A stretch of DNA of 64,000 nucleotides from Bacteroidota bacterium (GTDB lineage Bacteria > Bacteroidota > Bacteroidia > Chitinophagales > Chitinophagaceae): the NCBI GenBank assembly GCA_023418315.1, contig JAEZZY010000056.1, forward strand, positions 1-64,000, written 5' to 3'. Position numbers and translations under genes: made by a program. The notes under the pieces were generated by a model. The model was not told the origin of the DNA. It was given only the letters and a program-made list of their open reading frames with translations, and did not search any database. Below are positions 34,664-43,151 of this stretch, one piece after another; within the stretch, counting starts at the first letter, position 1; every line of letters begins with the position of its first letter.

Positions 34664-37627
34664 TTATTTTATTACAGTAAGCTTACTGCGGTAACTTTCT
34701 ATTCCGTTCGTTACAGTTATAAAATAGTTGCCGTTTTGTAAGTTTATAGCAGAAGCAGGCACTTCATACTTACATAGTTGGCTGTTGTCATTAAACTGCG
34801 GATGCCATTCAGCTATCTTCCTGCCCATAATATCATAGACGGAAATTATTACTCGTTCCTTTGTTTTCATTTGGTATTCTATGGTAAGCCCGTCTTTTGC
34901 AGGGTTGGGATAAATATGTAAGCCCTGTGAGTAGGCAGCGCCTGAAAGCGCTGCAACCTCAGTAGGCCGGAAATCAGCATCCTCACCTCCATAGTTGATA
35001 CAGCATATCTGCATAGTTCCCTGTGTCCATTGATAGGTACCAAATAGCGGAGGCTGAGCAGGATTTTGCCAAATATTATCATTGCTAACCAAATCCTGAT
35101 GGATAACGAATCCCATAGGATCTTCTTTAGAAATAACAACAGACGCTAAGTTAGGTATCATGTTAGGATTATAGTTGAATATGTCAAAATTATTTATTAA
35201 GGATGGCTGACTATGATAATTATAATACCTGTTCCTTACATTCACCATCATATCCCTTTCACACTCGATAGGAGTTATGTAGTTGGTAGGGAAGTTTTCG
35301 AGCCAGAGGGTATCATCGCCTATCTCGCGGTTCAGCAGGTAGCTGGTAATGGGGTCGCCTATATCTTCACAAGTCTGGCATATACCTAATTTTGGATTTT
35401 GCTCTGTTAAGTGATTCCAGTTTTGCTCCGTAGGATTGGTATAGACAACGTCAAAAGGAGTCTCCGCCAACAGCCCGGCTATAGGCTCATTCAAGATGGA
35501 ATGGTCTAAAGGAAAGGAGGCGTTATTGGCATAGTCGAAAGAAGAAAAAGTGGGGATAAAACCAAAATCTGCACCGTCAGAATAGGCGCTGAAGTTCATA
35601 TTTACACTTCCAAACAAGGGGGAGCCGAGATAACCATTCACCTGTAGCGCACCGCTACCCTGCTGCACCTGGAAGCCGAAATAATCAAATAAATTAAACG
35701 AGTGGAACGTATTGGCAGGCGTAAAGCCACCTATGCCCAGGTTGCTGCCCGGCATCACACAGTAAGGCTCTGCATTTATCACATCTTTATCTACACCCAT
35801 TACATAAGTAGTCCACCATTGCAATTTCACGCCAAACCATTTCAGCTTTATCTTCCAGTGGCTCACGCCTACCTTGGAGGTAAATACATCTCCGCTGCCT
35901 GCGGGGTTGGTCTGTACCCGCATATCCAAGTCTGTACCTAATATTTTTATACCTAATACTTTTATATATGTTTTAGACTGAATGTTTATAATATCATCGT
36001 TAGGTTGCCTGGGGGTATTGATATCCCATGCGGTAGGCTGGTGCACACCCAGCCAGGAGCCGTTGCTCAGGGCTACTAATTTACAAAACTCCGGGTAATT
36101 GCCGAGGTTGGCGAGCGCATTGTCGAACGCGGTTTTATTGGGATGTTCGGTAATGGCAGCACTGCTTGCCGGCAGGCTTATAAAGGGGTCTGTACTCACA
36201 TGGTATTTCAGCATTTCGGTAGCGGCTCCGTTCAACGCCGACAGCTCCTGGCTAAACTGAGCAATGGCCCAAGGGGAAAAGCCGATAGCCGACAGTGTAC
36301 CAGCTACTCCGTATCGGTAAAGATATTGCAAACCGATGGGTACATTGGCTCCCTGGTGGGGGCTGTCAAACGTAATGAGCAGCCTTGTATTATGTGCCGC
36401 TGCATCATCATAAGCACAAGAAGATACATAGCCCGGCTGCTCCATATAGCAAAGCGCATACCTCGCTATCAGCCCGCCCATGCTTTCACCTATAACCACA
36501 AAGGGCTGCAACGGGTTTTCAGGACTGGCGCCGTTAGCGCATTTCAGGTGCTCTATCAAACTTACAACAGACATGGCATTTTGCTGTAGCGGAGCATTGC
36601 CATCGTGCCAGTTCACTACCACGAATGTATAACCCCAGTTGCGAAGCTGTGCAATTTGTGGATTAAGTATCATCTGTTGAAATACCTGTGCGGCGCTCCT
36701 GTTGTTAAGCGCGTCAAACCCTTCCAGGTAAATAACGTATTTGCGGTTCAGGTTTTGCTGGCAGTCATCATCTCCGGTATAATAAAAAACATCTATACCG
36801 TCTAATGTTTCTTTGTCGGCTGGTGGTATAAGAGGATCATCAGAGGTGATAAAGATTACGGATACGGCATAGCGTATGGGTGTTGTGGCAGAGGGGTTGG
36901 CAAATATTCCATATTGAATCACTTTTTTGCCACCTGTAGCGTAAAATGCCTGGTAATGCGCTGTTGCCGCATCGGTAAATGTGTGCCAGCCTGTACCGTC
37001 TCCAAAGTCTATCTTTAATACACCTTCCGTCTTAGTATAGTGCTTATACGAGTCCTTGAAAAAATATTGTGGATCAACAATAAATACAGGATTGGTAAAC
37101 GGGTAAGTTTCCCGGAATGCAGAGCCGGCAAAAGTGGTTTGTACGGTATAAGGGTTCGGTCCGCCATCTATATCGTACAGCAAGTTATTGACGGTATCAA
37201 AACTAAAATAATTACCGGTGGTCAGCGCCTGAGGCACTAACAAATTGAAATCCCAATCAATGATTCCAAGAGGGATAGTGTCACTTTGTATTTTTGCCGA
37301 TGCTAGCTGATATACTTGTTCAGCTTTCAAAAACAAGGTGGTATCATAAGCCATATAATACATTTCCTTGTATAGGTTGAACCAATTCGGAGCATCATTA
37401 GTATCTTGATCAACATAATGATGAAAGAAAGCGCTATCCACAAAATGAGGGCTGAGGTCGTAGAAAAAACTAACGTTGGGGTTGGGGTTTGATACATTGC
37501 TGAACAGCAGCCGGAGTTCTCCTACCATAATCTGAAAGGGGGATGGCTGCGCTTGTAACCTGACTGGTAATAGAAAACAAAGCAACACAATAGTTCTAAT
37601 GAACATCCTCCTCAATTTCAATGACAT
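34664..37627 (-). CDS. T9SS-exported alpha/beta hydrolase (PGAP1/lipase-like)
   Basis: The product is about 988 aa with a signal peptide (KLRRMFIRTIVLLCFLLPVR, cleavage near LQAQ). A central alpha/beta-hydrolase region contains the nucleophile motif GESMG with Ser382 (VVIGESMGGLIARYAL) and FDSPHQGANVP, as in PGAP1-like lipases and esterases. The C-terminus is a T9SS type A sorting domain (IYPNPAKDGLTI, VYDIMGRKIAEW, NGNYFITVTNG), so it is exported across the outer membrane. The start is uncertain: Met at 37627 is preferred, with 37642 or 37606 as alternatives. A frame reaching 37783 runs into the divergent gene. Substrate unknown. Confidence 0.85.
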   Translation of the reverse strand: MSLKLRRMFIRTIVLLCFLLPVRLQAQPSPFQIMVGELRLLFSNVSNPNPNVSFFYDLSPHFVDSAFFHHYVDQDTNDAPNWFNLYKEMYYMAYDTTLFLKAEQVYQLASAKIQSDTIPLGIIDWDFNLLVPQALTTGNYFSFDTVNNLLYDIDGGPNPYTVQTTFAGSAFRETYPFTNPVFIVDPQYFFKDSYKHYTKTEGVLKIDFGDGTGWHTFTDAATAHYQAFYATGGKKVIQYGIFANPSATTPIRYAVSVIFITSDDPLIPPADKETLDGIDVFYYTGDDDCQQNLNRKYVIYLEGFDALNNRSAAQVFQQMILNPQIAQLRNWGYTFVVVNWHDGNAPLQQNAMSVVSLIEHLKCANGASPENPLQPFVVIGESMGGLIARYALCYMEQPGYVSSCAYDDAAAHNTRLLITFDSPHQGANVPIGLQYLYRYGVAGTLSAIGFSPWAIAQFSQELSALNGAATEMLKYHVSTDPFISLPASSAAITEHPNKTAFDNALANLGNYPEFCKLVALSNGSWLGVHQPTAWDINTPRQPNDDIINIQSKTYIKVLGIKILGTDLDMRVQTNPAGSGDVFTSKVGVSHWKIKLKWFGVKLQWWTTYVMGVDKDVINAEPYCVMPGSNLGIGGFTPANTFHSFNLFDYFGFQVQQGSGALQVNGYLGSPLFGSVNMNFSAYSDGADFGFIPTFSSFDYANNASFPLDHSILNEPIAGLLAETPFDVVYTNPTEQNWNHLTEQNPKLGICQTCEDIGDPITSYLLNREIGDDTLWLENFPTNYITPIECERDMMVNVRNRYYNYHSQPSLINNFDIFNYNPNMIPNLASVVISKEDPMGFVIHQDLVSNDNIWQNPAQPPLFGTYQWTQGTMQICCINYGGEDADFRPTEVAALSGAAYSQGLHIYPNPAKDGLTIEYQMKTKERVIISVYDIMGRKIAEWHPQFNDNSQLCKYEVPASAINLQNGNYFITVTNGIESYRSKLTVIK
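34854..35028 (-). repeat. 175-bp direct repeat, copy 2, inside the hydrolase gene
   Basis: This copy lies in the coding region just before and within the sorting domain of the T9SS hydrolase. It matches 32527-32701 in the same orientation over 175 bp with about 5 mismatches counted by eye. Recombination between the copies would delete about 2.3 kb, including both lipoprotein genes. Confidence 0.8.
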
Positions 37628-37719
37628 GTTTATAGTACGCATATAAATAAATTTTAGATTGCAAATATTCTCATGTTGTTTGGGAAAATCAATCAAAAAA
37701 TTTACTTTTATCGTAGTTA

Positions 37720-37740
37720 TTTTTACATTCTTTGTAAAAA
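37720..37740. promoter_or_regulatory. Inverted repeat, candidate operator for the XRE regulator
   Basis: TTTTTACA, a 5-bp spacer, then TGTAAAAA form a perfect 8-bp dyad that ends 2 bases before the regulator ATG at 37743. Its position would let the regulator block its own transcription and possibly that of the divergent hydrolase gene. Confidence 0.5.
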
Positions 37741-37742
37741 CT

Positions 37743-38111
37743 ATGATGATCGGGGATAAAATAAGGATGGGCCGTGAGAACAAAGGGCTCTCCAGAGAGC
37801 ATTTCGCCGCTTTGCTGGAGATGGATGTCCGTACTTACGAAAAGATTGAGCATAATAAAAGAGACCTCCAGCTTATGGAAGTACAAAAAATAGCCGATGC
37901 GTTGGAACTAACCCCTTCTGAGTTGCTTTTCGGCGAGCCTAAGCTGGTTTTTGAGAATTGTACACAAAATGTATCCTTATATAATTCCGGCACTGTCAAT
38001 AATCAGAACATTGAAACGCTAAAATCAATTTACGACGAATTAATCATGGTATTGAAACAGGAGATAGCAGATAAAAATAAAATCATTGAACTGCTGCAAA
38101 ACAAACAGTAA
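37743..38111 (+). CDS. XRE-family helix-turn-helix regulator
   Basis: The protein is about 122 aa from Met at 37743 (MMIGDKIRMGRENKGLS). Residues 5-60 are an HTH_3 domain (GDKIRMGRENKGLSREHFAA, then RTYEKIEHNKRDLQ and VQKIADALELTP). The C-terminus is a predicted coiled-coil (SIYDELIMVLKQEIADKNK) that would dimerise. A longer frame from 37659 adds a hydrophobic stretch that overlaps the upstream control region and is rejected. It is divergent from the T9SS hydrolase and preceded by an inverted repeat, so autoregulation is plausible. Confidence 0.85.
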   Translation: MMIGDKIRMGRENKGLSREHFAALLEMDVRTYEKIEHNKRDLQLMEVQKIADALELTPSELLFGEPKLVFENCTQNVSLYNSGTVNNQNIETLKSIYDELIMVLKQEIADKNKIIELLQNKQ

Positions 38112-38162
38112 AACCACCGTTTTATCCTTGCCGCCAAAGCAGCACGACTAAAATGACAGAAG

Positions 38163-38191
38163 AAAAGCCGCAGGTTTCCCCGGCGGCTTTT
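38163..38191. terminator. Bidirectional terminator between the XRE and LysM genes
   Basis: AAAAGCCGC pairs with GCGGCTTTT over 9 bp, with T runs on both strands, between two convergent genes. Confidence 0.85.
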
Positions 38192-38214
38192 CTTTTGTTC
38201 TCACAGGATTTTTT

Positions 38215-38613
38215 TTATTTGCCCGGTATTTTCAATACCTGTCCGGGGAATATTTTATCAGGATCGTTTATTAGGTCTTTGTTGGCTTCAAATATATCTT
38301 GCCAGGTAAGCCCGTAGTTCTTAGCGATTTTGCTAAGGTTGTCGCCGGATTTCACTTCATATTCCGAAGCAGCGCCGGCGGCTACTTGTATATTCAGCAC
38401 CATATCGCCGGAGCGCATTTCGGGATCTACCTGCTCATACAGGTTCCAGATTTGTTTTTTTACGCTTTCGCTGGGCGCCGTGCCATCCACATACAACACA
38501 TTGTTTTGCTGGCGCACTTGCAGGTCTGCCACACCGTTTTGGCGGGCGTAGTCGGTTACGGACTGGTATTTGGTTTCCAAGCCGGAGCCTAAAGGATTAT
38601 TTGTTATAGACAT
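38215..38613 (-). CDS. BON-LysM domain protein (Kbp/YgaU-like)
   Basis: The 132-aa protein has a BON-like N-terminal half (VADLQVRQQNNVLYVDGTAP, then SVKKQIWNLYEQVDP) and a C-terminal LysM repeat (YEVKSGDNLSKIAKNYGLTW to PGQVLKIPGK). No signal peptide is visible. The layout matches E. coli Kbp (YgaU), a cytoplasmic potassium-binding protein. LysM usually binds peptidoglycan, but cytoplasmic Kbp uses it differently. A BON lipoprotein lies 68 bp upstream on the same strand. Confidence 0.85.
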   Translation of the reverse strand: MSITNNPLGSGLETKYQSVTDYARQNGVADLQVRQQNNVLYVDGTAPSESVKKQIWNLYEQVDPEMRSGDMVLNIQVAAGAASEYEVKSGDNLSKIAKNYGLTWQDIFEANKDLINDPDKIFPGQVLKIPGK

Positions 38614-38681
38614 GTTTCTTAATTTTTTTTAAGTTTTAAAAAATCGAACGTGTGCAAGAAGTTTATAGCCGATGCACGGCT

Positions 38682-39173
38682 TTATTGCAATGTCAGTTGG
38701 TTGTTCACCTTTGCCGGTCTGGATTCATTTGCCACTTGCATAATGGTTTGCAGATCGCTTTTCCTGGCATCGCCGGTGAGGGTTACTTCACCATTGGCAA
38801 CGGTTACGGTTACTCCATTTATGCCTTTCGCTTCCAGCCCGGCGCTAATGGTGTTGGTAATTACCGCATCGTCATTCACCACTACGGGCGCGGCGGGCGG
38901 CGGTGTAGCCACTACATTGTTCGTTACCGATTTCACGCCTTTCACTTCTTTGGCGGCGTTTTCCACATTCATGCGGGTGGCATCATCGGCTACCTGCCCT
39001 GAGAGGGTTACCACAGCATCCGTTACTTCTACCGTTACGGAAGGGTCCACCGCGCCTACTTTGGCTTTGGCTTCTTCTAAAAGCTTGGCATCGCTGGGCT
39101 TGCAGGAGCTCCATAATACAAGCGTGGAAGCAAGTATTAAGCTCATCAAAAATCCGGGAATGGTTAATTTCAT
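38682..39173 (-). CDS. Lipoprotein with two BON domains
   Basis: The 163-aa protein has a lipoprotein signal (PGFLMSLILASTLVLWSSC) with Cys24. Two BON repeats follow: VTVEVTDAVVTLSGQVADDA with VKGVKSVTNNV, and VTVTVANGEVTLTGDA. A Pro-rich link (TPPPAAPVV) separates them. BON proteins such as OsmY bind membrane or envelope surfaces and are often stress-linked. It is probably co-transcribed with the BON-LysM gene. Confidence 0.87.
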   Translation of the reverse strand: MKLTIPGFLMSLILASTLVLWSSCKPSDAKLLEEAKAKVGAVDPSVTVEVTDAVVTLSGQVADDATRMNVENAAKEVKGVKSVTNNVVATPPPAAPVVVNDDAVITNTISAGLEAKGINGVTVTVANGEVTLTGDARKSDLQTIMQVANESRPAKVNNQLTLQ

Positions 39174-39310
39174 CGTTTAATAGATTTTAAAAAGTGAAAA
39201 AATAGAATAATGCGCTAACTATAATCATGCCAAGGGGGGTGATGGGTTGATTAATTGATGAATTATAAGTGAAGCTATTTCATTTTTATTTTATTGGGGA
39301 AAAATGGCGG

Positions 39311-39318
39311 TAAATTTG
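39311..39318 (+). promoter_or_regulatory. -7 promoter box (TAAATTTG) of the YkvA-like gene
   Basis: TAAATTTG fits TAnnTTTG and lies 29 bases before the ATG at 39348. An alternative TTG start at 39294 would be upstream of this box. Confidence 0.5.
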
Positions 39319-39347
39319 ATAGAAGTGAAGCAACTAATTTTCAGAAA

Positions 39348-39686
39348 ATGAGCATTCCGAAATTTGCAGGGAGATGGAAACAAGTAAAAAACACTGCCGA
39401 ATTATACCAGCACTGCAGAAGCATTCTCCGTATGCTGGCAGATGTATTTCAGGGGCGGTACAAAATGTCGCGAATCACTTCACTGGTCTTTTTAGGCGGA
39501 CTTGCTTATATCCTCCTTCCTTTCGATTTCGACTGGATACCCCTCGCCGGTTGGATAGATGACGGCTTTGTGGGTTATTGGGTCATCAAGCGGTTGCTTG
39601 CCGAGACTAAGCGACACGCGCAGTTTGTGGCATCGGACAAGGAAGTTGCTACCACAAAGAACACAATGGATATTAAGAAGCCATAG
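39348..39686 (+). CDS. YkvA/DUF1232 family membrane protein
   Basis: The protein is about 112 aa from ATG 39348 (MSIPKFAGRWKQV). It holds the DUF1232 core, a hydrophobic segment with YILLPFDFDWIPLAGWIDD, where the PxDxxP-like turn and the DD pair are the family signature. It should be an inner-membrane protein. The function is unknown. It converges on coaD with a 14-bp gap. Confidence 0.85.
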   Translation: MSIPKFAGRWKQVKNTAELYQHCRSILRMLADVFQGRYKMSRITSLVFLGGLAYILLPFDFDWIPLAGWIDDGFVGYWVIKRLLAETKRHAQFVASDKEVATTKNTMDIKKP

Positions 39687-39700
39687 CGTCTTTTATTTCC

Positions 39701-40165
39701 CTAAAAACGCACGACATCCGGCACAAATAAACGCACATCTCCATGATGCCGGATCACATCTCGTACCACTGTAGAGGATATGGTAGAATACTCCGGCGCG
39801 CAAGCAAGGAATACGGTTTCGATGTCGGGAGCTAACATGCGGTTCATATCGCCTATAGCTTTTTCGTATTCAAAATCGCCTATGGAGCGGATGCCTCTCA
39901 GGATATAATGTGCGCCTATAGATTGGCAATATTCAATGGTAAGCCCTTCATAGCCTGTGGCTTCTATGCGTTTATCCTCTTTAAAAATTTCCTGTATCCA
40001 GGCGCAGCGCTGCTCTACGGTAAACATGGGTTGCTTGGAAGAATTTAACCCTATGCCTACTATCAATTTATCAAATAAGGAAACGGCACGTTTGATAATA
40101 TCCACATGGCCTTTGGTAATGGGGTCGAAGGTGCCGGGAAATAAACAGATACGTTGCATCAGCAT
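39701..40165 (-). CDS. coaD: Phosphopantetheine adenylyltransferase
   Basis: The 154-aa enzyme makes dephospho-CoA from 4'-phosphopantetheine and ATP, the penultimate step of coenzyme A synthesis. It has the nucleotidyltransferase motif FPGTFDPITKGH near the N-terminus, the LRGIRSIGDFEYE segment and the C-terminal STISSTVVRD loop. Start may be Met1 (40165) or Met3 (40159). A -7-like TAACTTTA is visible upstream. rsmD and a DUF3822 gene lie upstream on the same strand, an order common in the phylum. Confidence 0.95.
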   Translation of the reverse strand: MLMQRICLFPGTFDPITKGHVDIIKRAVSLFDKLIVGIGLNSSKQPMFTVEQRCAWIQEIFKEDKRIEATGYEGLTIEYCQSIGAHYILRGIRSIGDFEYEKAIGDMNRMLAPDIETVFLACAPEYSTISSTVVRDVIRHHGDVRLFVPDVVRF

Positions 40166-40359
40166 TTGGCTTTTTGGAAGGCTAAAGTTATTTCTTAGGA
40201 GTGAGAAAATGTAGCCCGCAGCGAATGCAAGGTAATTTATTCGTTGCGCAGCATCTTTCCCATTTCATAACTTGATTTGCAGAAATTGAAAAATGGCGTG
40301 AATCGTATAGCAATAAAGTTGTGCTAAGAATTACGTTGTGTGAGGGGATAGAAACTTTA

Positions 40360-40899
40360 TTATTTCTCTCCAAAAAAACTAAATACCGTAGTCCCGTAAT
40401 TCTTCATTTTCAGAAAATAAGGATGTTGTTGATAATCATTTCGCGGGGTGTGTTCCAGCACAAATATTCCACCTTCGGCAAGCATATTTTTATCGAAAAC
40501 GATCTCGGGCAGTTCGTCTATGGTTTCCAGTGCATAGGGCGGGCCGGCAAAGATAAAATCATATTGCTCGGTGCTGTTTTTCATAAACTGAAATACATCG
40601 CCTTGTATCACGCGCATCCTATCCTGAATGCCTAAAGATTTTACTGTTTCTTTTATAAAGCGGATGGTGGTGTGGTCTCTTTCGATAAGGGTAAGGTCTG
40701 TAGCGCCGCGCGAGGCCAGCTCGTAGCTGATGCTGCCCGTGCCGCCGAAAATATCACAGGTTTTCAATCCTTCAAAATCCATCATGTTATTGAGAATGTT
40801 GAAGAGTCCTTCCTTGGCCACTTCCGTTGTGGGGCGTGCGGGAATTTTTGCCGGCGGGTGAAAGCGCCTTCCTCCAAAATCTCCTCCTACGATGCGCAT
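40360..40899 (-). CDS. rsmD: 16S rRNA (guanine966-N2)-methyltransferase
   Basis: The 179-aa SAM-dependent enzyme methylates G966 of 16S rRNA. It starts with the family N-terminus MRIVGGDFGGRRF and has RPTTEVAKEGLFNIL and the SAM motif DIFGGTGSISYELASRGA. The catalytic (D/N)PPY motif reads GPPY, with Gly119 in place of Asp. This could reduce activity or be a lineage variant. The gene overlaps the end of the DUF3822 gene by 13 bp and precedes coaD by 194 bp. Confidence 0.9.
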   Translation of the reverse strand: MRIVGGDFGGRRFHPPAKIPARPTTEVAKEGLFNILNNMMDFEGLKTCDIFGGTGSISYELASRGATDLTLIERDHTTIRFIKETVKSLGIQDRMRVIQGDVFQFMKNSTEQYDFIFAGPPYALETIDELPEIVFDKNMLAEGGIFVLEHTPRNDYQQHPYFLKMKNYGTTVFSFFGEK

Positions 40900-41741
40900 G
40901 CGAAAAGTTGTTGTAACAAAGCTACGGTCTTGCCCCAGTCTTTGGCTGTTTCATAGCCTTCGGCATTGTTGCCGTATTTCAGTTTGGGAAAATATTGGGT
41001 AAGGTCTTGGGTGATGGTGTTCAGTCCTTTGTGCACTACGGTTGCCTGCACTTCTATGTTGTCGTTATGGATGCGGTACTGTTTGCACATCAGGTTGATC
41101 TGGTAAGCAATGTCCTCCGCATTTTGATAGGGGAAAATCTGATGCCAGTATAGGGTTTTGTTTTTATAGGCGGTGGCATATACATAGTCGGCGGAAATGC
41201 AGCATTGCAGAATTGCATCGGTTTTATAGGGCTTGAAAAACTGGTAGGAAGCCAGGGGCAGCAACTGTGCCTGCGGGAAGTAGCGGGTGATTGTATTTTT
41301 GATGGTAGCTGGTGCGGTATAGAGATAGCGGCAGCGGTCGTCATGCAGGCGATAGGTATCTATAGATTCTACCGGCTCTACATAATACAGTTTATTAATC
41401 CATTTATTGGCTTCTTCGGCATCGTATAGGTCATCAGGCACCAGCAAATATTTTTCACAAGCTATAAAAATTGCCATAACCTTAGCCGTGTTGGTAAACA
41501 ATTTTTCCTCCATAAAACGATGCTCGAAAAAATCAATGATCCACACCGGCAGCACGTCTTTATAGTCGGTATATTTAGCCATCAGCAGGTCGCCCTGTGC
41601 GCTGAAGCCTGCCGTCATCACCCCTCTGGGAAAGAGAATAGCTATGACCTTAGAAACCTGTTCTATCAAATGGGCACCATCGTGAGCACGATAGGTTTGC
41701 GAGGTAGATGTGGTATTTGAAAATTCCGGCATAGAATGCAC
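40887..41741 (-). CDS. DUF3822 family protein
   Basis: The 284-aa cytoplasmic protein matches the DUF3822 family of Bacteroidota, which is usually encoded next to rsmD and coaD. The fold is thought to be actin/ASKHA-like from the family, but no activity is known. Visible blocks include FPRGVMTAGFSAQGDLLMAK and the NAEDIAYQINLMCKQYRI helix. It overlaps rsmD by 13 bp, so both are likely translated from one mRNA. Met4 (41732) is an alternative start. Confidence 0.82.
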   Translation of the reverse strand: MHSMPEFSNTTSTSQTYRAHDGAHLIEQVSKVIAILFPRGVMTAGFSAQGDLLMAKYTDYKDVLPVWIIDFFEHRFMEEKLFTNTAKVMAIFIACEKYLLVPDDLYDAEEANKWINKLYYVEPVESIDTYRLHDDRCRYLYTAPATIKNTITRYFPQAQLLPLASYQFFKPYKTDAILQCCISADYVYATAYKNKTLYWHQIFPYQNAEDIAYQINLMCKQYRIHNDNIEVQATVVHKGLNTITQDLTQYFPKLKYGNNAEGYETAKDWGKTVALLQQLFACAS

Positions 41742-41814
41742 ACAATTATAGAATAAATTTGCGACACTTTATAAAATAGTTATTGAAGCCATTCTTACAA
41801 AGCGGTCGTAAAAC

Positions 41815-43146
41815 ATGAGGTTGAAGGTGCAAAATAAGGAAATATTAAGATTGGCATTGCCTATATCGCTATCTATTGCCATTCCACAGCTAAATTTTCT
41901 GACGAATACCGTGTTTTTAGGGCAATTGGGCGAACGGGAACTTGGTGTAAACGGCATCGCCGGCATTTACTACCTCATTCTTTCTATGATTGGCTATGGG
42001 CTGAGCTGCGGCATACAAATACAAATGGCAAGGAGAGCTGGAGAAAAAAACCAGCTGCGGCTGGCGGCTACGCTGGTGAATGGGGCGATGCTTTCCGTAC
42101 TGGTTTCCCTGTCGCTGATGCTGCTTTCCATGTGGATAGCTCCTATCCTTTTCAGTCTTTCGCTGAATGATTCGGAGAACATCACCTCAAGTATTGATTT
42201 TCTGTTTGTGCGCCTGTGGGGGCTGCCTTTTTTGTTGCTATCGCAGTTGCTTCATTCGTTTTTCATTTCTATCAAGCGTTCCCGGTTTCTCATATATGGT
42301 TCTCTGGCGGTTACACTTTTTACCATTGTATTCGATTATTTGCTGATTTTCGGTCGGTTTGGTTTTCCGCAATGGGGGCTGAAAGGTTCTGCCGTAGCCT
42401 CTTGCATCGGCGAGCTGGCGGGCATGGCCATCATGTGCCTGCTTTTCTATGTACATCAATTCTACAAATCCTACCCGATTCACCATTATCTGCATTTTGA
42501 TGTGGAGCTGTCTAAAAAATCGCTGAAAATAGCGGCGCCGCTTATTGTTCAGTTTTTGTTCAGCATAGGGGGCTGGCAGATCTTTTTCATTTATGTAGAA
42601 CATCTGGGCAATAAAGAACTGGCGGCATCACAGATATTGAGAAGTATTTTCGGCGTGGTAAGTATAGGCACCTGGGCGCTGGCTACTACCTGCAATACGC
42701 TGGTGAGCCATAAAATCGGTGAGGGAAAACCCCGGCAAGTGGTTCCTACTATCATCCGGATCGGAAAACTGAGCTTGCTGTATGTAGCCCTTGTGGGCAG
42801 CTTGTTGTTGTTCTTTTCGGAAGAGTTTTTATCCCTTTACCGGAATGATGAAAGCCTGATTGCACTGGCTACGCCCAGTCTTAGGGTCATTGTGATCGGT
42901 TCGCTCCTAATGTCTGTAGCCACCGTAGCATTCAATGGGGTGGTGGGCACGGGCAATACGCTTATCAACCTGACCATAGAAATCACTTGCGTGCTTGCCT
43001 ATGTTCTCTATTGTTATATTGCAATTCAGAAAATGCGCTTACCCTTACATTGGGCTTGGGCTTCGGAATTTGTGTACTGGGGTAGCCTGCTCCTTACCTC
43101 GGTAGCTTACCTAAGAACCGGCAAGTGGAAAGGCAAAACAATCTAA
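41815..43146 (+). CDS. MATE family efflux transporter
   Basis: The 443-aa membrane protein has about 12 helices in two MATE halves. Family-like segments are LRLALPISLSIAIPQLNFLT, GELAGMAIMCLLFYV, and the second-half start LKIAAPLIVQFLFSIGGWQI. MATE proteins expel cationic drugs or metabolites using Na+ or H+ gradients. The substrate is unknown. It is divergent from the DUF3822 gene and ends 5 bp before the convergent ytxJ gene. Confidence 0.9.
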   Translation: MRLKVQNKEILRLALPISLSIAIPQLNFLTNTVFLGQLGERELGVNGIAGIYYLILSMIGYGLSCGIQIQMARRAGEKNQLRLAATLVNGAMLSVLVSLSLMLLSMWIAPILFSLSLNDSENITSSIDFLFVRLWGLPFLLLSQLLHSFFISIKRSRFLIYGSLAVTLFTIVFDYLLIFGRFGFPQWGLKGSAVASCIGELAGMAIMCLLFYVHQFYKSYPIHHYLHFDVELSKKSLKIAAPLIVQFLFSIGGWQIFFIYVEHLGNKELAASQILRSIFGVVSIGTWALATTCNTLVSHKIGEGKPRQVVPTIIRIGKLSLLYVALVGSLLLFFSEEFLSLYRNDESLIALATPSLRVIVIGSLLMSVATVAFNGVVGTGNTLINLTIEITCVLAYVLYCYIAIQKMRLPLHWAWASEFVYWGSLLLTSVAYLRTGKWKGKTI

Positions 43147-43151
43147 TCCGT

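Noticed and set aside
37628..37783. A longer frame extending the T9SS hydrolase to 37783.
   Set aside because: It runs through the divergent XRE control region and places extra residues in front of a good signal peptide.
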